A DNA stretch of 10,693 nt from CAZTTG01 sp964615935 (GCA_964615935.1 CAZTTG010000145.1:1-10693), one strand, 5' to 3'; numbered from the stretch's first letter, positions 1-6,930 are shown. The notes: generated by a model from the sequence alone, not told the origin. Program-made: numbers and translations.

Positions 1-51
1 ATTCGAGGCGGTTCTCACGAAACGCCCGTGCTATTCACGCTTGTCTTGGGA

Positions 52-756
52 CTAGCCGACCCCGAGGATCCACGCCGCGATGCGCGTCGCGTCGAGCAGG
101 TCCGCGATCGCCAGGTCGGCACCGGCCGCCTCCAGCGCCTCGATCGAGTAGTCCCCCGAGGCCACCCCGAGCGAGCGGCAGCCCGCGGCCCGCGCGCAGT
201 CGACGTCGCTGGGGGTGTCCCCGATGATCGCCACCCGCCCGGGCTCGACCTCCTCCCCGACCTGCTCGCGGTACCGGCGCAGCGCCACGGGAACGAGGGC
301 GCTCCGGCTGGGACCGTCGTCGCCCCAGGCGGCCACGCGGAAGAGACCGGAATCGAAGCCGGCCGAGGCGAGCTTCAGCCGGCCGGTCTCGGGCCAGTTG
401 CCCGTCAGGAGTCCCGTCGTGAGCCCGGGCCGCTCCTCCAGGACCGCCAGGAGCTCGGCCGCGCCCGGCAGGGCCCGGGCCGGCCGCTCGCCCGCCAGCT
501 CCTCGGCCAGGACCTCCGCGTAGAGCGCGCGGAAGCGGGGCTCGAGGCGGTCGGCCTCCTCGACGCCGTTGTGCGCGCACAGCATGCGCCAGATGGCCGG
601 ATCCAGGTTCCCGGCGAGGTTCCGCTCGTCGTGACGCAGCTCGCGATCGAACAGCCGCCTCCAGACCTCCAGCACCGCCGCGTGGTTGGCGGCCCGGCTG
701 ATCAGAAGGGTGGCGTCGACGTCGAAGAGGACCAGGGCCGCGCCGGCCTCGCTCAT
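52..756 (-). CDS. HAD-superfamily hydrolase, phosphoglycolate phosphatase-like
   Basis: A 234-residue cytosolic phosphatase of the haloacid dehalogenase superfamily. All four HAD motifs are visible: motif I FDVDATLL with nucleophile Asp12, acid/base Asp14 and Thr16; motif II LLTGN with Thr118; the motif III lysine at Lys128 (RLKLAS); and motif IV GDTPSD with Asp180 and Asp184. A helical cap of about 75-90 residues lies between motifs I and II (roughly 20-105), as in C1-cap enzymes such as phosphoglycolate phosphatase or PpaX-like proteins. The substrate cannot be read from sequence; small phosphorylated metabolites are usual for this group. The start overlaps the aroC stop as ATGA, so the gene is the third in the operon and translation is probably coupled. 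Length is normal and no key residue is missing. No terminator is visible in the 51 bp left after its stop. Confidence 0.93.
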   Translation of the reverse strand: MSEAGAALVLFDVDATLLISRAANHAAVLEVWRRLFDRELRHDERNLAGNLDPAIWRMLCAHNGVEEADRLEPRFRALYAEVLAEELAGERPARALPGAAELLAVLEERPGLTTGLLTGNWPETGRLKLASAGFDSGLFRVAAWGDDGPSRSALVPVALRRYREQVGEEVEPGRVAIIGDTPSDVDCARAAGCRSLGVASGDYSIEALEAAGADLAIADLLDATRIAAWILGVG

Positions 757-1841
757 TCTCCCAGCCGGGCCGTGCGCTGCCGCAGCCAGTGGTCGGCCAG
801 GGCGATCGCCACCATGGCCTCGCCCACCGGCACGAAGCGCGGCCCCAGGCAGGGATCGTGGCGCCCCATGGTCTCGATGGTGGTGGGCTCGCCCTCGCGG
901 GTGACGGTCGGCTGGGAGCGGGGCAGGGAGCTGGGGGGCTTGAGGGCGCAGCGCAGGACGATGGGCATGCCCGAGGAGATGCCGCCCAGGATGCCGCCGT
1001 GCCGGTTGCCCCGGGTGCGGATGGCGCCCTCCATTGCGATGAAGGGGTCGTTGTGCTCGGATCCCCGCGAGGTCGCCGCGGTGAAGCCCGCGCCGTACTC
1101 CACGCCGACCACCGCCGGGATGCTGAAGAGGGCCTTGCCCAGGTCGGCCTTGAGCTTGTCGAAGACCGGCTCGCCCCAGCCGGCGGGCACGCCGGTGGCC
1201 GCGATCTCGGCCACCCCGCCCACCGTGTCGCGCTCGCCGCGCACCCGCTCGACCAGCTCGACCATGCGGCGGCTCGCCTCCGGATCCGGGCAGCGCACCA
1301 GGCTGGCCTCCACCTGCTCGCGCAACACGGCGGCCGGATCGGCCACCTCGGCCACGATCCCGCCGATCTGCTTCACCCAGCCGGTGACGCGGACGCCCTG
1401 CCGCTCGAGCAGCTTGCGCGCCACCGCGCCGGCCGCCACCCGCGAGACGGTCTCCCGCGCGCTGGCCCGTCCGCCGCCGCGCCAGTCGCGCAGCCCGTAC
1501 TTGGCGTCCCAGGCGTGGTCGCCGTGCCCCGGCCGGTACTTGTCGGAGATCGAGTCGTAATCCTGGGGGCGGGCGTCCCGGTTGGGCACCTGGATGGCGA
1601 TGGGAGCCCCGGTGGTGATCCCCTCGAACACGCCCGAGAGGATCTGCGGCCGATCGGGCTCGTCGCGCTGGCTGACGATCGAGGACTGGCCCGGCCGGCG
1701 CCGCTGCAGATCGGGGAGCAGGTCCTCGGTATCCAGCGGCAGGCCGCTCGGCACCCCGTCGACGATGACCACGTTGGCCGGCCCGTGGCTCTCGCCGGCG
1801 GTGGTGACGCGGAAGAGGTGACCGAAGCTGCTGCCCGTCAT
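753..1841 (-). CDS. aroC: Chorismate synthase
   Basis: A 362-residue FMN-dependent chorismate synthase. It converts 5-enolpyruvylshikimate-3-phosphate to chorismate with loss of phosphate, the last step of the shikimate pathway in the cytosol; the family works as a homotetramer with reduced FMN. The N-terminus FGHLFRVTTAGESHG is the usual family start and carries the first signature. Other conserved blocks are RRRPGQS (48-54), RPGHGDHAWDAKYG (about 103-116), DWRGGGRASARET (119-131), RGNRHGGILGGISSGMPI (277-294) and GRHDPC (326-331). Arg, His and Ser residues in these blocks bind FMN and substrate in the family. Length matches full-size bacterial enzymes. The ATG is preceded by GGAG eight bases upstream. 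It lies 19 bp after the hisJ-like gene and overlaps the HAD gene by ATGA. No internal regulatory signal is clear. Confidence 0.98.
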   Translation of the reverse strand: MTGSSFGHLFRVTTAGESHGPANVVIVDGVPSGLPLDTEDLLPDLQRRRPGQSSIVSQRDEPDRPQILSGVFEGITTGAPIAIQVPNRDARPQDYDSISDKYRPGHGDHAWDAKYGLRDWRGGGRASARETVSRVAAGAVARKLLERQGVRVTGWVKQIGGIVAEVADPAAVLREQVEASLVRCPDPEASRRMVELVERVRGERDTVGGVAEIAATGVPAGWGEPVFDKLKADLGKALFSIPAVVGVEYGAGFTAATSRGSEHNDPFIAMEGAIRTRGNRHGGILGGISSGMPIVLRCALKPPSSLPRSQPTVTREGEPTTIETMGRHDPCLGPRFVPVGEAMVAIALADHWLRQRTARLGE

Positions 1842-1860
1842 GATCTGGCTCCACGCGACA

Positions 1861-2685
1861 CTATAGCGTCCCCACCACCCGCCGCGCCTCCTCCAGCCCC
1901 CGACCCACGTGCGCCACCGCGTGGGCGTCCGAGCCGTACACCAGCTCGATCGAGAGCTGGCGGGCCCGCGCCAGGATGGGGGCGGGGGGCATGAGCTCTC
2001 CGCAGGGAGCGAAGTCCAGCCGCGCGGCGTTCACGTCCAGGGCCATGCTCCGCTCGGCCATGGCCACCAGCACCGGCTCGACCTGCGCCAGGGTGAAGTC
2101 CAGGGAGGGCTCCCCGAGCTCCCGGCGGAACTTGTGGGCCAGGGTCAGGTGGGCGAGCCGGCGCGGCTTGTGGGGGCCCAGATCGGCCTCCACGGCCCGG
2201 AGCACGGTGGACCAGTAGGCGGCGTGGGCCCCCTCCAGCCCCCCGAAGGCCTCCACCAGCCCCTCCCGGAAGCTGTGGGGGGAGAGGTCGGTGACCATCC
2301 ATCCGCCGGGCGAGGGCAGGAAGTGCACCGAGAGCAGCGCGTCGTCCAGCCGCGGCCCGGCCCGCTCCAGGATGGCCCGGGTGCCCCCCTCGAGCCCCTG
2401 CAGGTAGTCGACCTCCAGCCCCACCGCCACCTCGATCCGATCGGCGAAGCGCTCCCGCAGGGCCTCGGCGTGGTCGAGGTAGGCCTCCAGCCGCTCCGCC
2501 GCGAGGCTGGCCCCCACGTGGGGCGCGGGGTCCTCGAAGTCCGGCGGGGCGGGGGCATGCTCGGTGAGGGAGTACCGCTCGAAGCCGAGCGCCGCGGCCC
2601 GCTCGATCATCTCCCCGGTCTCCTCCCCCGAGCCGTGCAGGCAGAACTGGCCATGGCTGTGCCCGTCCCAGTCCCCGAACTCCAT
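1861..2685 (-). CDS. hisJ: PHP-domain histidinol-phosphatase, HisJ/HisK family
   Basis: A 274-residue PHP-fold phosphatase resembling Bacillus-type histidinol-phosphatase, which removes phosphate from L-histidinol phosphate, the penultimate step before histidinol oxidation. Visible metal-site motifs are DGHSH (His9, His11), CLHGSG (His17), TEHAP (Glu42, His43), GLEVDY (Glu91), SVHFL (His121), AHLTLAHKF (His179), and C-terminal GSDAH (Asp253, His255). The order and spacing match the family, which uses a trinuclear metal centre. I chose ATG at 2685 because the family begins a few residues before DGHxH. GGAGG is only 2 bp from this ATG, which is closer than usual, so GTG at 2706 or 2721 is possible. 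It is first in the operon with aroC and the HAD gene and divergent from pyrE. No other histidine gene is in view, so histidinol phosphate as substrate is inferred from family likeness. Confidence 0.88.
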   Translation of the reverse strand: MEFGDWDGHSHGQFCLHGSGEETGEMIERAAALGFERYSLTEHAPAPPDFEDPAPHVGASLAAERLEAYLDHAEALRERFADRIEVAVGLEVDYLQGLEGGTRAILERAGPRLDDALLSVHFLPSPGGWMVTDLSPHSFREGLVEAFGGLEGAHAAYWSTVLRAVEADLGPHKPRRLAHLTLAHKFRRELGEPSLDFTLAQVEPVLVAMAERSMALDVNAARLDFAPCGELMPPAPILARARQLSIELVYGSDAHAVAHVGRGLEEARRVVGTL

Positions 2686-2749
2686 TCCCTCCGCGCTTCG
2701 ATACACCCCGTGGCCTCGCACTCCGCCTTGCGCTATCCTCCTCCGCCCC
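2686..2749. promoter_or_regulatory. Divergent promoter region between hisJ-like gene and pyrE
   Basis: These 64 bp separate two genes read outwards, so promoters for both the hisJ-aroC-HAD operon and pyrE must lie here or just inside the genes. A TATCCT hexamer at 2734-2739 on the plus strand could be a -10 element for pyrE; it ends 10 bp before the ATG and has only a poor -35 match (TGGCCT, 2711-2716). On the minus strand TATCGA lies about 10 bp before the hisJ-like ATG. No clear operator palindrome was seen. Both hexamer calls are weak. Confidence 0.4.
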
Positions 2750-3424
2750 ATGCAGGAGTACAAGAGACACTTCGTCGAGTTCATGGTCCGCTCGAACGTC
2801 CTCACCTTCGGCGACTTCGTCACCAAGAGCGGGCGACGGACCCCCTACTTCGTCAACGCCGGCCGCTGGTGCACCGGCGAGCAGATGAGCCGGCTGGGCG
2901 GCTTCTACGCCGCGGCCGTGGCCGGGGAGTTGCGGGAGGGCTTCGACGTCCTCTTCGGCCCCGCCTACAAGGGCATCCCCCTGGTGGTGACGGCCGCCAT
3001 GGCCCTCTCGGCCATCCAGGGCCGCGACATCCCCTACTGCTACGACCGCAAGGAGCGCAAGGACCACGGAGAGGGCGGCGCGCTGGTGGGCCACCCCCTG
3101 CAGGACGGCGAGCGCGTCCTGATCGTGGAGGACGTGACCACCGCCGGCACCTCGGTGCGCGAGACCGTGCCCCTCCTGCGGGCGGCGGCCGACGTGGAGC
3201 TCGCCGGCCTGGTGATCTCGGTGGACCGCATGGAGCGCGGCCGGGGCGAGCGCTCGGCCCTGGCCGAGCTACGCGAGGAGTTCGCCATGCCGACCTTCGC
3301 CATCGTCACCATCGAGGAGGTCATCGAGCACCTCCTGGGCCGCGAGATCGACGGCCGCGTGGTCCTCGACGCCGAGCGCTGCGAGCGGATGAACGAGTAC
3401 CGCGCGGAGTACGGGGCGAGTTGA
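2750..3424 (+). CDS. pyrE: Orotate phosphoribosyltransferase
   Basis: A 224-residue type I phosphoribosyltransferase that joins orotate and PRPP to give orotidine 5'-monophosphate and pyrophosphate in de novo pyrimidine synthesis. The sequence follows the enterobacterial PyrE layout from end to end: TKSGRRTPYFVNAG (25-38) for orotate and phosphate binding, FGPAYKGIP (69-77), the flexible catalytic loop RKERKDHGEGG (100-110) with Arg100, Lys101, Lys104 and His106, and the PRPP loop VLIVEDVTTAGTS (123-135) with the Glu127-Asp128 pair. The family acts as a dimer whose loops complete the neighbour's site. The start MQEYKRHFVEF matches the family N-terminus, although reading-frame sequence extends upstream. 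No Shine-Dalgarno sequence precedes the ATG; the preceding bases are pyrimidine-rich. It stands alone, convergent with manA, with no other pyr genes in the window. Confidence 0.97.
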   Translation: MQEYKRHFVEFMVRSNVLTFGDFVTKSGRRTPYFVNAGRWCTGEQMSRLGGFYAAAVAGELREGFDVLFGPAYKGIPLVVTAAMALSAIQGRDIPYCYDRKERKDHGEGGALVGHPLQDGERVLIVEDVTTAGTSVRETVPLLRAAADVELAGLVISVDRMERGRGERSALAELREEFAMPTFAIVTIEEVIEHLLGREIDGRVVLDAERCERMNEYRAEYGAS

Positions 3425-3431
3425 GGGGGGC

Positions 3432-3447
3432 GCACCGGATCCGGTGC
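3432..3447. repeat. Perfect 16-bp palindrome between convergent pyrE and manA
   Basis: The sequence GCACCGGATCCGGTGC is its own reverse complement. It sits 7 bp after the pyrE stop and 4 bp before the manA stop, filling most of a 27-bp convergent gap. As RNA it can form a 6-bp stem with a GATC loop on either strand. There is no T-run on either side, so it is not a textbook intrinsic terminator. Its position suits a two-way transcription end or an mRNA 3'-end stabiliser; a protein binding site is also possible. Confidence 0.5.
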
Positions 3448-3451
3448 ATCC

Positions 3452-4453
3452 TCACCGGGTTCGGATCTCGAGCAGGTGGAGGCCTTCGCCCTCGCGCTCG
3501 ATGCGGTGCGCGCCCACGGCGGCGGGCAGGAGCCAGGTGTCGCCGGGCCGGATCCGCCAGGCACCCGCGACGCCGCGCACCGTGAGCCGTCCCGAGCCGT
3601 GGGTGGCCAGGTAGGCCAGCGAGCGTCCGGCCGTGTCGCCGTCACAGCGGCCGCCGATCACCAGCGAGGCCAGGGCGAAGTGTTCGCACTCGAGCAGCTC
3701 GGCCCGCCCGCAGGCTCCCGGCCCGGCCTCGACCGGTCCCACCCACGGCCTTTCGTAGCTCACCGACTCCAGGGTCTGCTCGAGGTGGGTCGCGCGCGGC
3801 TGGCCGTCCAGCCCGACCCGACCCCAGTCGTACACGCGGTAGGTCACGTCGGAGTTCTGCTGGACCTCGGCCAGGGTGATGCCCGCGCCGATCGCGTGCA
3901 CGGTGCCGCTGGGGACGAAGTAGAGCTGCCCGGGGCTCACCTCGTACGTCAGGAGCAGGTCCACCACCCCCGGTCCGCCCGCCTCGCGCTCGAAGGCGGC
4001 TCGATCCACGCCCGGCTTCAGGCCCAGCCAGATCCGGCTCCCGGGCTCGGCCGAGAGGATGTACCAGGCCTCGGTCTTGCCCGTCTCCCCGTCTCCCAGC
4101 CGCCGGGCCACCTCGTCGTCGGGGTGGACCTGGACCGAGAGCACCTCGCTGGCGTCGAGCAGCTTGACCAGCACCGGGAAGGCCCCTCCTGCAGCCGGTC
4201 GGGCCTTCCCGAGGAGCTCCGCCTTGCAGGAGAGCATCAAGCTGCGTAGCGACCGTCCCCGGTGCTCACCGCAGGCGACCACTGAGTTGTGATCTTCCCG
4301 GTCGACGAGCTCCCAGGTCTCGCCCACCCGGCCGCCGGACGGCAGCTCGATCCCCGGGACTCGCTCCAGGGCGCGGCCACCCCAGACCTTCTCGAAGAGG
4401 ATGCGCTGGAAGCGGAGGGGCTGGCGGAGGCCGCTGGAGGAGGGGCAGTCCAT
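3452..4453 (-). CDS. manA: Mannose-6-phosphate isomerase, type I (zinc)
   Basis: A 333-residue cupin-fold phosphomannose isomerase that interconverts mannose-6-phosphate and fructose-6-phosphate, feeding GDP-mannose and polysaccharide synthesis or mannose use. It resembles the short Bacillus-type ManA rather than the longer enterobacterial form. The four zinc ligands of the family are visible: Gln108 and His110 in SVQVHPDD, Glu128 in GKTEAWYIL, and His186 in PSGTVHAIG. The active-site block AEVQQNSDVTYRVYDWGR (195-212) contains the catalytic-type Arg206. The N-terminal RILFEKVWGGRAL is also typical. The C-terminal 85 residues form the second cupin-like half. The ATG at 4453 has GGAGG 4 bp upstream, but this is held in an 8-bp hairpin. 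The gene is single, convergent with pyrE and divergent from the broken HDOD gene, so neighbours do not show its pathway. Confidence 0.96.
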   Translation of the reverse strand: MDCPSSSGLRQPLRFQRILFEKVWGGRALERVPGIELPSGGRVGETWELVDREDHNSVVACGEHRGRSLRSLMLSCKAELLGKARPAAGGAFPVLVKLLDASEVLSVQVHPDDEVARRLGDGETGKTEAWYILSAEPGSRIWLGLKPGVDRAAFEREAGGPGVVDLLLTYEVSPGQLYFVPSGTVHAIGAGITLAEVQQNSDVTYRVYDWGRVGLDGQPRATHLEQTLESVSYERPWVGPVEAGPGACGRAELLECEHFALASLVIGGRCDGDTAGRSLAYLATHGSGRLTVRGVAGAWRIRPGDTWLLPAAVGAHRIEREGEGLHLLEIRTR

Positions 4454-4457
4454 GCAG

Positions 4458-4479
4458 CCTCCAGGATACGCCCTGGAGG
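4458..4479 (-). promoter_or_regulatory. Hairpin enclosing the manA ribosome-binding site
   Basis: In the manA transcript, CCTCCAGG (4479-4472) and CCTGGAGG (4465-4458) form a perfect 8-bp stem with a 6-base loop. The second arm holds the GGAGG Shine-Dalgarno sequence, 4 bases before the ATG at 4453, so ribosome access would be blocked while the stem is closed. A TATCCT hexamer (4468-4463) lies over the loop and second arm. If that hexamer were the -10 promoter, the transcript would start near the ATG and the hairpin would not form. The stem may instead be a DNA operator. Confidence 0.5.
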
Positions 4480-4520
4480 GGGCGCGGGCAGAGCCCCGGA
4501 CGCACCCCTCCTGCCGATCA

Positions 4521-4535
4521 CCGGTCGCCGACCGG
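4521..4535. repeat. Short inverted repeat in the manA/HDOD divergent gap
   Basis: CCGGTC, three bases, then GACCGG form a perfect 6-bp inverted repeat in the 166-bp gap between manA and the HDOD pseudogene. Promoters for both genes should lie in this gap, so a regulator site is possible, but the sequence is GC-rich and short repeats are expected by chance. No convincing -35/-10 pair was found elsewhere in the gap. Confidence 0.3.
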
Positions 4536-4619
4536 GCAAACCGGCGGGAATGGCTCCTCCCACGGCCATCCCGGGGCCGAAGAGAGGCCCGGCGCCGCCC
4601 CCGCTGGCGGGCCTTCCCC

Positions 4620-5481
4620 ATGAGCCATCCCCTGGTGGATCTCGAGACCCTCTTCCGGGAGGCCAACGCCCTCGAGCCGCTGCCCCGGAGCGCCACCCGA
4701 CTCATCTCGATCCTCTCCGAGGAGGAGTGGGATCCGGACGACGTGGTGGAGGTCGTCTCCCTCGACCCGGGCCTGACCGGGCGGGTGCTGGGCATGGCCA
4801 ACTCGGCGGCCGTCGAGATCGGCTCGGTGGACGCGGCCATCCTGCGGCTCGGATCCGGCACGGTGCTCTCGGTGGCCATCGGCAGCGCCGTGCGCTGGGG
4901 GAGGCGGTGCCACCCGCCCGACTACGGTCTGGACGCGCAGGAGCTCTGGAGCAGCTCGGTGGCCTCGGCCCTGGCGGTGGACGGGATGCGGGCCCTCACG
5001 GGGCTTCCCATCCCGACCGAGGCCGCGACCGCGGCCCTGCTGCGCGACGTCGGGAGGCTCCTGATCGCCCGCCACCTCGACTCCGAGGTCCTGCGGCTCC
5101 TGCGGTCCGCGCGAAGCGGGGGCGCGATGGCCGAGCTCGGCGCGTAGGCGGAGCTCGTGGGCGTGCACCACGGCCAGCTCGGCGGGCTGATGGCGCGCTG
5201 CTGGGGGCTCCCGGAGCCGATCGCCGAGGCGATCTGCCACCACCACGAGCGAGCCGTGGAGGGTCGAGGGGGAGCCGTCGCGGCAGGCGCTCGTCCGGTG
5301 CGTCCACCTCGCCGACGCCGTCGCGAACCGGATCGCCGAAGCGCGGGAGGAGGGCAGTGCGCCCCTCGATCCCGAGCTGCAGCGCTCGATGGAGGCGCTC
5401 GGGATCGAGCCCGCCGGCTTCGAGGGACTGTGCGAGTCGGTGGAGGGCTGGATCGAGGAGCTCGGGGCGTGGTTCGCGTAG
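4620..5481 (+). pseudogene. HDOD-domain signalling protein, disrupted by a stop and a frameshift
   Basis: An HDOD protein of about 285 residues if repaired, a usual size. HDOD domains are catalytically inactive relatives of HD phosphohydrolases found in bacterial signalling and regulatory proteins. The N-terminal part reads LPRSATRLISILSEEEWDPD, SLDPGLTGRVLGMANSA (about residues 56-72) and ILRLGSGTVLSVAIG, all typical. At 5145-5147 an in-frame TAG (codon 176) interrupts MAELGA-stop-AELVGVHHGQLGG, yet the same frame continues with WGLPEPIAEAICHHHE. At 5247-5254 GAGC is present twice in tandem; removing one copy restores HHHEPWRVEGEPSRQALVRCVHLADAVANR and a frame running to the TAG at 5479-5481. 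The repaired length, 858 bp, is a whole number of codons. Two independent lesions favour a real pseudogene over one sequencing error. The intact prefix alone (4620-5147) would give 175 residues lacking the second half of the domain. No strong ribosome site precedes the ATG. Confidence 0.85.
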
Positions 5482-5501
5482 CGGCGGCTTCCGCCCCGGA
5501 G

Positions 5502-6896
5502 TCACGCGCCGCCTGATCCGCCCCGCCCCGCGTTCTCGTCCGCTCGCGTCAGCATCTCGCGCAGGGACTTCAGGCTGGCCTCCGGCGCGACGAGAAGCAG
5601 CGAGCGGGAGCGCGCCTTGGGCACCAGCAGGATGGCCCCGGACCCGAGCCCCTCGGGATCGGTGAGCTCGAGGATCTCCCTCAGGAGCTGGCTCGCGTCC
5701 GCGGGGGACAGATGCGCGAGGCGGACCAGCTCGAAGCCGGGCGAGCGGCTCTCGGGGGGGACGGGAACCGGGGCGGCTCCGCCGGCGGCGGCCACCGCGT
5801 CCAGCTCCGCGGCCCGGGCGCGCAGGGGAGCGAGCTGCTCGGGCGTGCCCAGGACGACCAGGGAGTTGGAGGGATCATGGAGGACGACCGAGACCTCCCC
5901 GTCCACACGCGGCAGGTCCGCCGCGAGCACCCTCAGCACCTCGGCCACCCGGGCGGCTCGCGCGTGCATGAGCCGGATCGCGTGGGCGCCGAAGCTCGCC
6001 GCCACGGCGCGGCGGCCCTCGGCCGGCGCCACCGCGGGGGCGGGCCCGGCCCGCTCCGCGGGTCGGTCGAGGCTCGCCAGGAGCCGGCGCAGCTCGGCCA
6101 GCTCCCGGGCCGGCGCGACGACCTCCAGGGCCCCGCCCCCGGGGGCCGGCCGGATCCGGATGCCCTCCGACCGGCCGCGCCACGCCGGATCGGCCGCCAG
6201 GGCCCGCTCGAGCTCCGTCGCGGCCTCCTTCGCGGGCAGGTGGCGCAGGTCGAAGCGCACGCCCAGACCCACCCCGGCCGGCGCCCGCAGCGCGGCCTCG
6301 ATCCGGGAGAGGGTGGCCGCGATCCCGCTCGCGGGGCCCTGCAGCACCATCCGACGGGAGGCGGCGTGCAGCCACACCCCGACCCCCGGCTCGCCCTGGA
6401 CCGCCAGGCCGAGGGTCCGGAAGTCGATCCAGTCGCCGCCCGGAGCGTCCACGACGGTGCCGACCTCGGCCCCACCGAAGGGCTCCAGGGCGTTCGCCGG
6501 GACCTGGACGAGGTCGGTGCGCAGGATCGCCGGGCCGGGGGCGGCGAGGGCCCGCACCGCCGGGGCGGAGGCGCCCGCCCGCGGGATCACCTCGTAGCCG
6601 TGGATCAGCAGGAGGCCCGCCGCGAAGGCGTCGAGCTCCCGCGGCCGCAGGGCGAGGTTGCCGGGGAGCACGGCCGTGCGGGCCGCCAGCGCGGCGCGGG
6701 TGGCCGGGTCGCAGGTCCAGGCATCGCCCGCGCGCTCCTGGCGGAGCTCCAGCAGACGGGCCAGGTCGATGCGGAGCTCCTCGGCGGGGGAGCCCGACCA
6801 GCGCAGGGCGTACTCGTCCGCGTCGGGCTCCTGGACCGGGACCGGCGGGAGGGCGAGGGGGAGGAGGGCGAGGAGGGCGAGGAGGGCGATCGACAT
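5502..6896 (-). CDS. Putative exported protein with secretin N-type domains, no barrel
   Basis: A 464-residue protein starting with a hydrophobic stretch, SIALLALLALLPLALP (2-17), followed by a Pro- and Val-rich segment, probably a signal peptide although it lacks N-terminal positive charges and a clear Ala-X-Ala site. Residues about 40-105 resemble a secretin N0/STN-like module. Three later units resemble the KH-like N1 domains of secretins: about 213-278 (FDLRHLPAKEAATEL to LLASLDRP), 305-366 (IRLMHARAARVAEVL to SLVVLGTPEQL), and 388-452 (FELVRLAHLSPADASQLL to SLLLVAPEASL). A region at 112-204 may be another degenerate copy. The C-terminal secretin barrel domain is absent; the protein ends in a Gly/Ser/Ala tail. 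It probably acts in the periplasm. The ATG has GGGAG 5 bp upstream. It lies 98 bp after the YbjQ-family gene on the same strand and is convergent with the HDOD pseudogene. Domain assignment is by eye. Confidence 0.75.
   Translation of the reverse strand: MSIALLALLALLPLALPPVPVQEPDADEYALRWSGSPAEELRIDLARLLELRQERAGDAWTCDPATRAALAARTAVLPGNLALRPRELDAFAAGLLLIHGYEVIPRAGASAPAVRALAAPGPAILRTDLVQVPANALEPFGGAEVGTVVDAPGGDWIDFRTLGLAVQGEPGVGVWLHAASRRMVLQGPASGIAATLSRIEAALRAPAGVGLGVRFDLRHLPAKEAATELERALAADPAWRGRSEGIRIRPAPGGGALEVVAPARELAELRRLLASLDRPAERAGPAPAVAPAEGRRAVAASFGAHAIRLMHARAARVAEVLRVLAADLPRVDGEVSVVLHDPSNSLVVLGTPEQLAPLRARAAELDAVAAAGGAAPVPVPPESRSPGFELVRLAHLSPADASQLLREILELTDPEGLGSGAILLVPKARSRSLLLVAPEASLKSLREMLTRADENAGRGGSGGA
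6861..6887 (-). repeat. Three tandem 9-bp copies in the signal-peptide coding region
   Basis: GCCCTCCTC (coding strand) is repeated three times without mismatch and encodes Ala-Leu-Leu x3 in the hydrophobic core of the secretin-like protein. Changes in copy number would add or remove three residues without shifting the frame. Confidence 0.85.
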
Positions 6897-6930
6897 GGCG
6901 GCTCCCTGCGAGGGGGGATCGGACGGACGG

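Noticed and set aside
28..1560. Long open frame on the plus strand opposite the HAD gene and aroC
   Set aside because: High-GC DNA gives long antisense frames. The translation is low-complexity and the opposite strand holds two clear enzymes.
52..1854. A 600-codon open frame that includes the HAD enzyme at its end
   Set aside because: The part before residue 367 is the shadow of aroC in another frame (Arg/Gly/Ala-rich, no family features). The HAD gene starts at 756 with the ATGA overlap.
1860..1865. TATAGT on the minus strand as a -10 promoter for aroC
   Set aside because: It overlaps the hisJ-like stop codon and has no -35 match at 16-18 bp. The 19-bp gap fits co-transcription instead.
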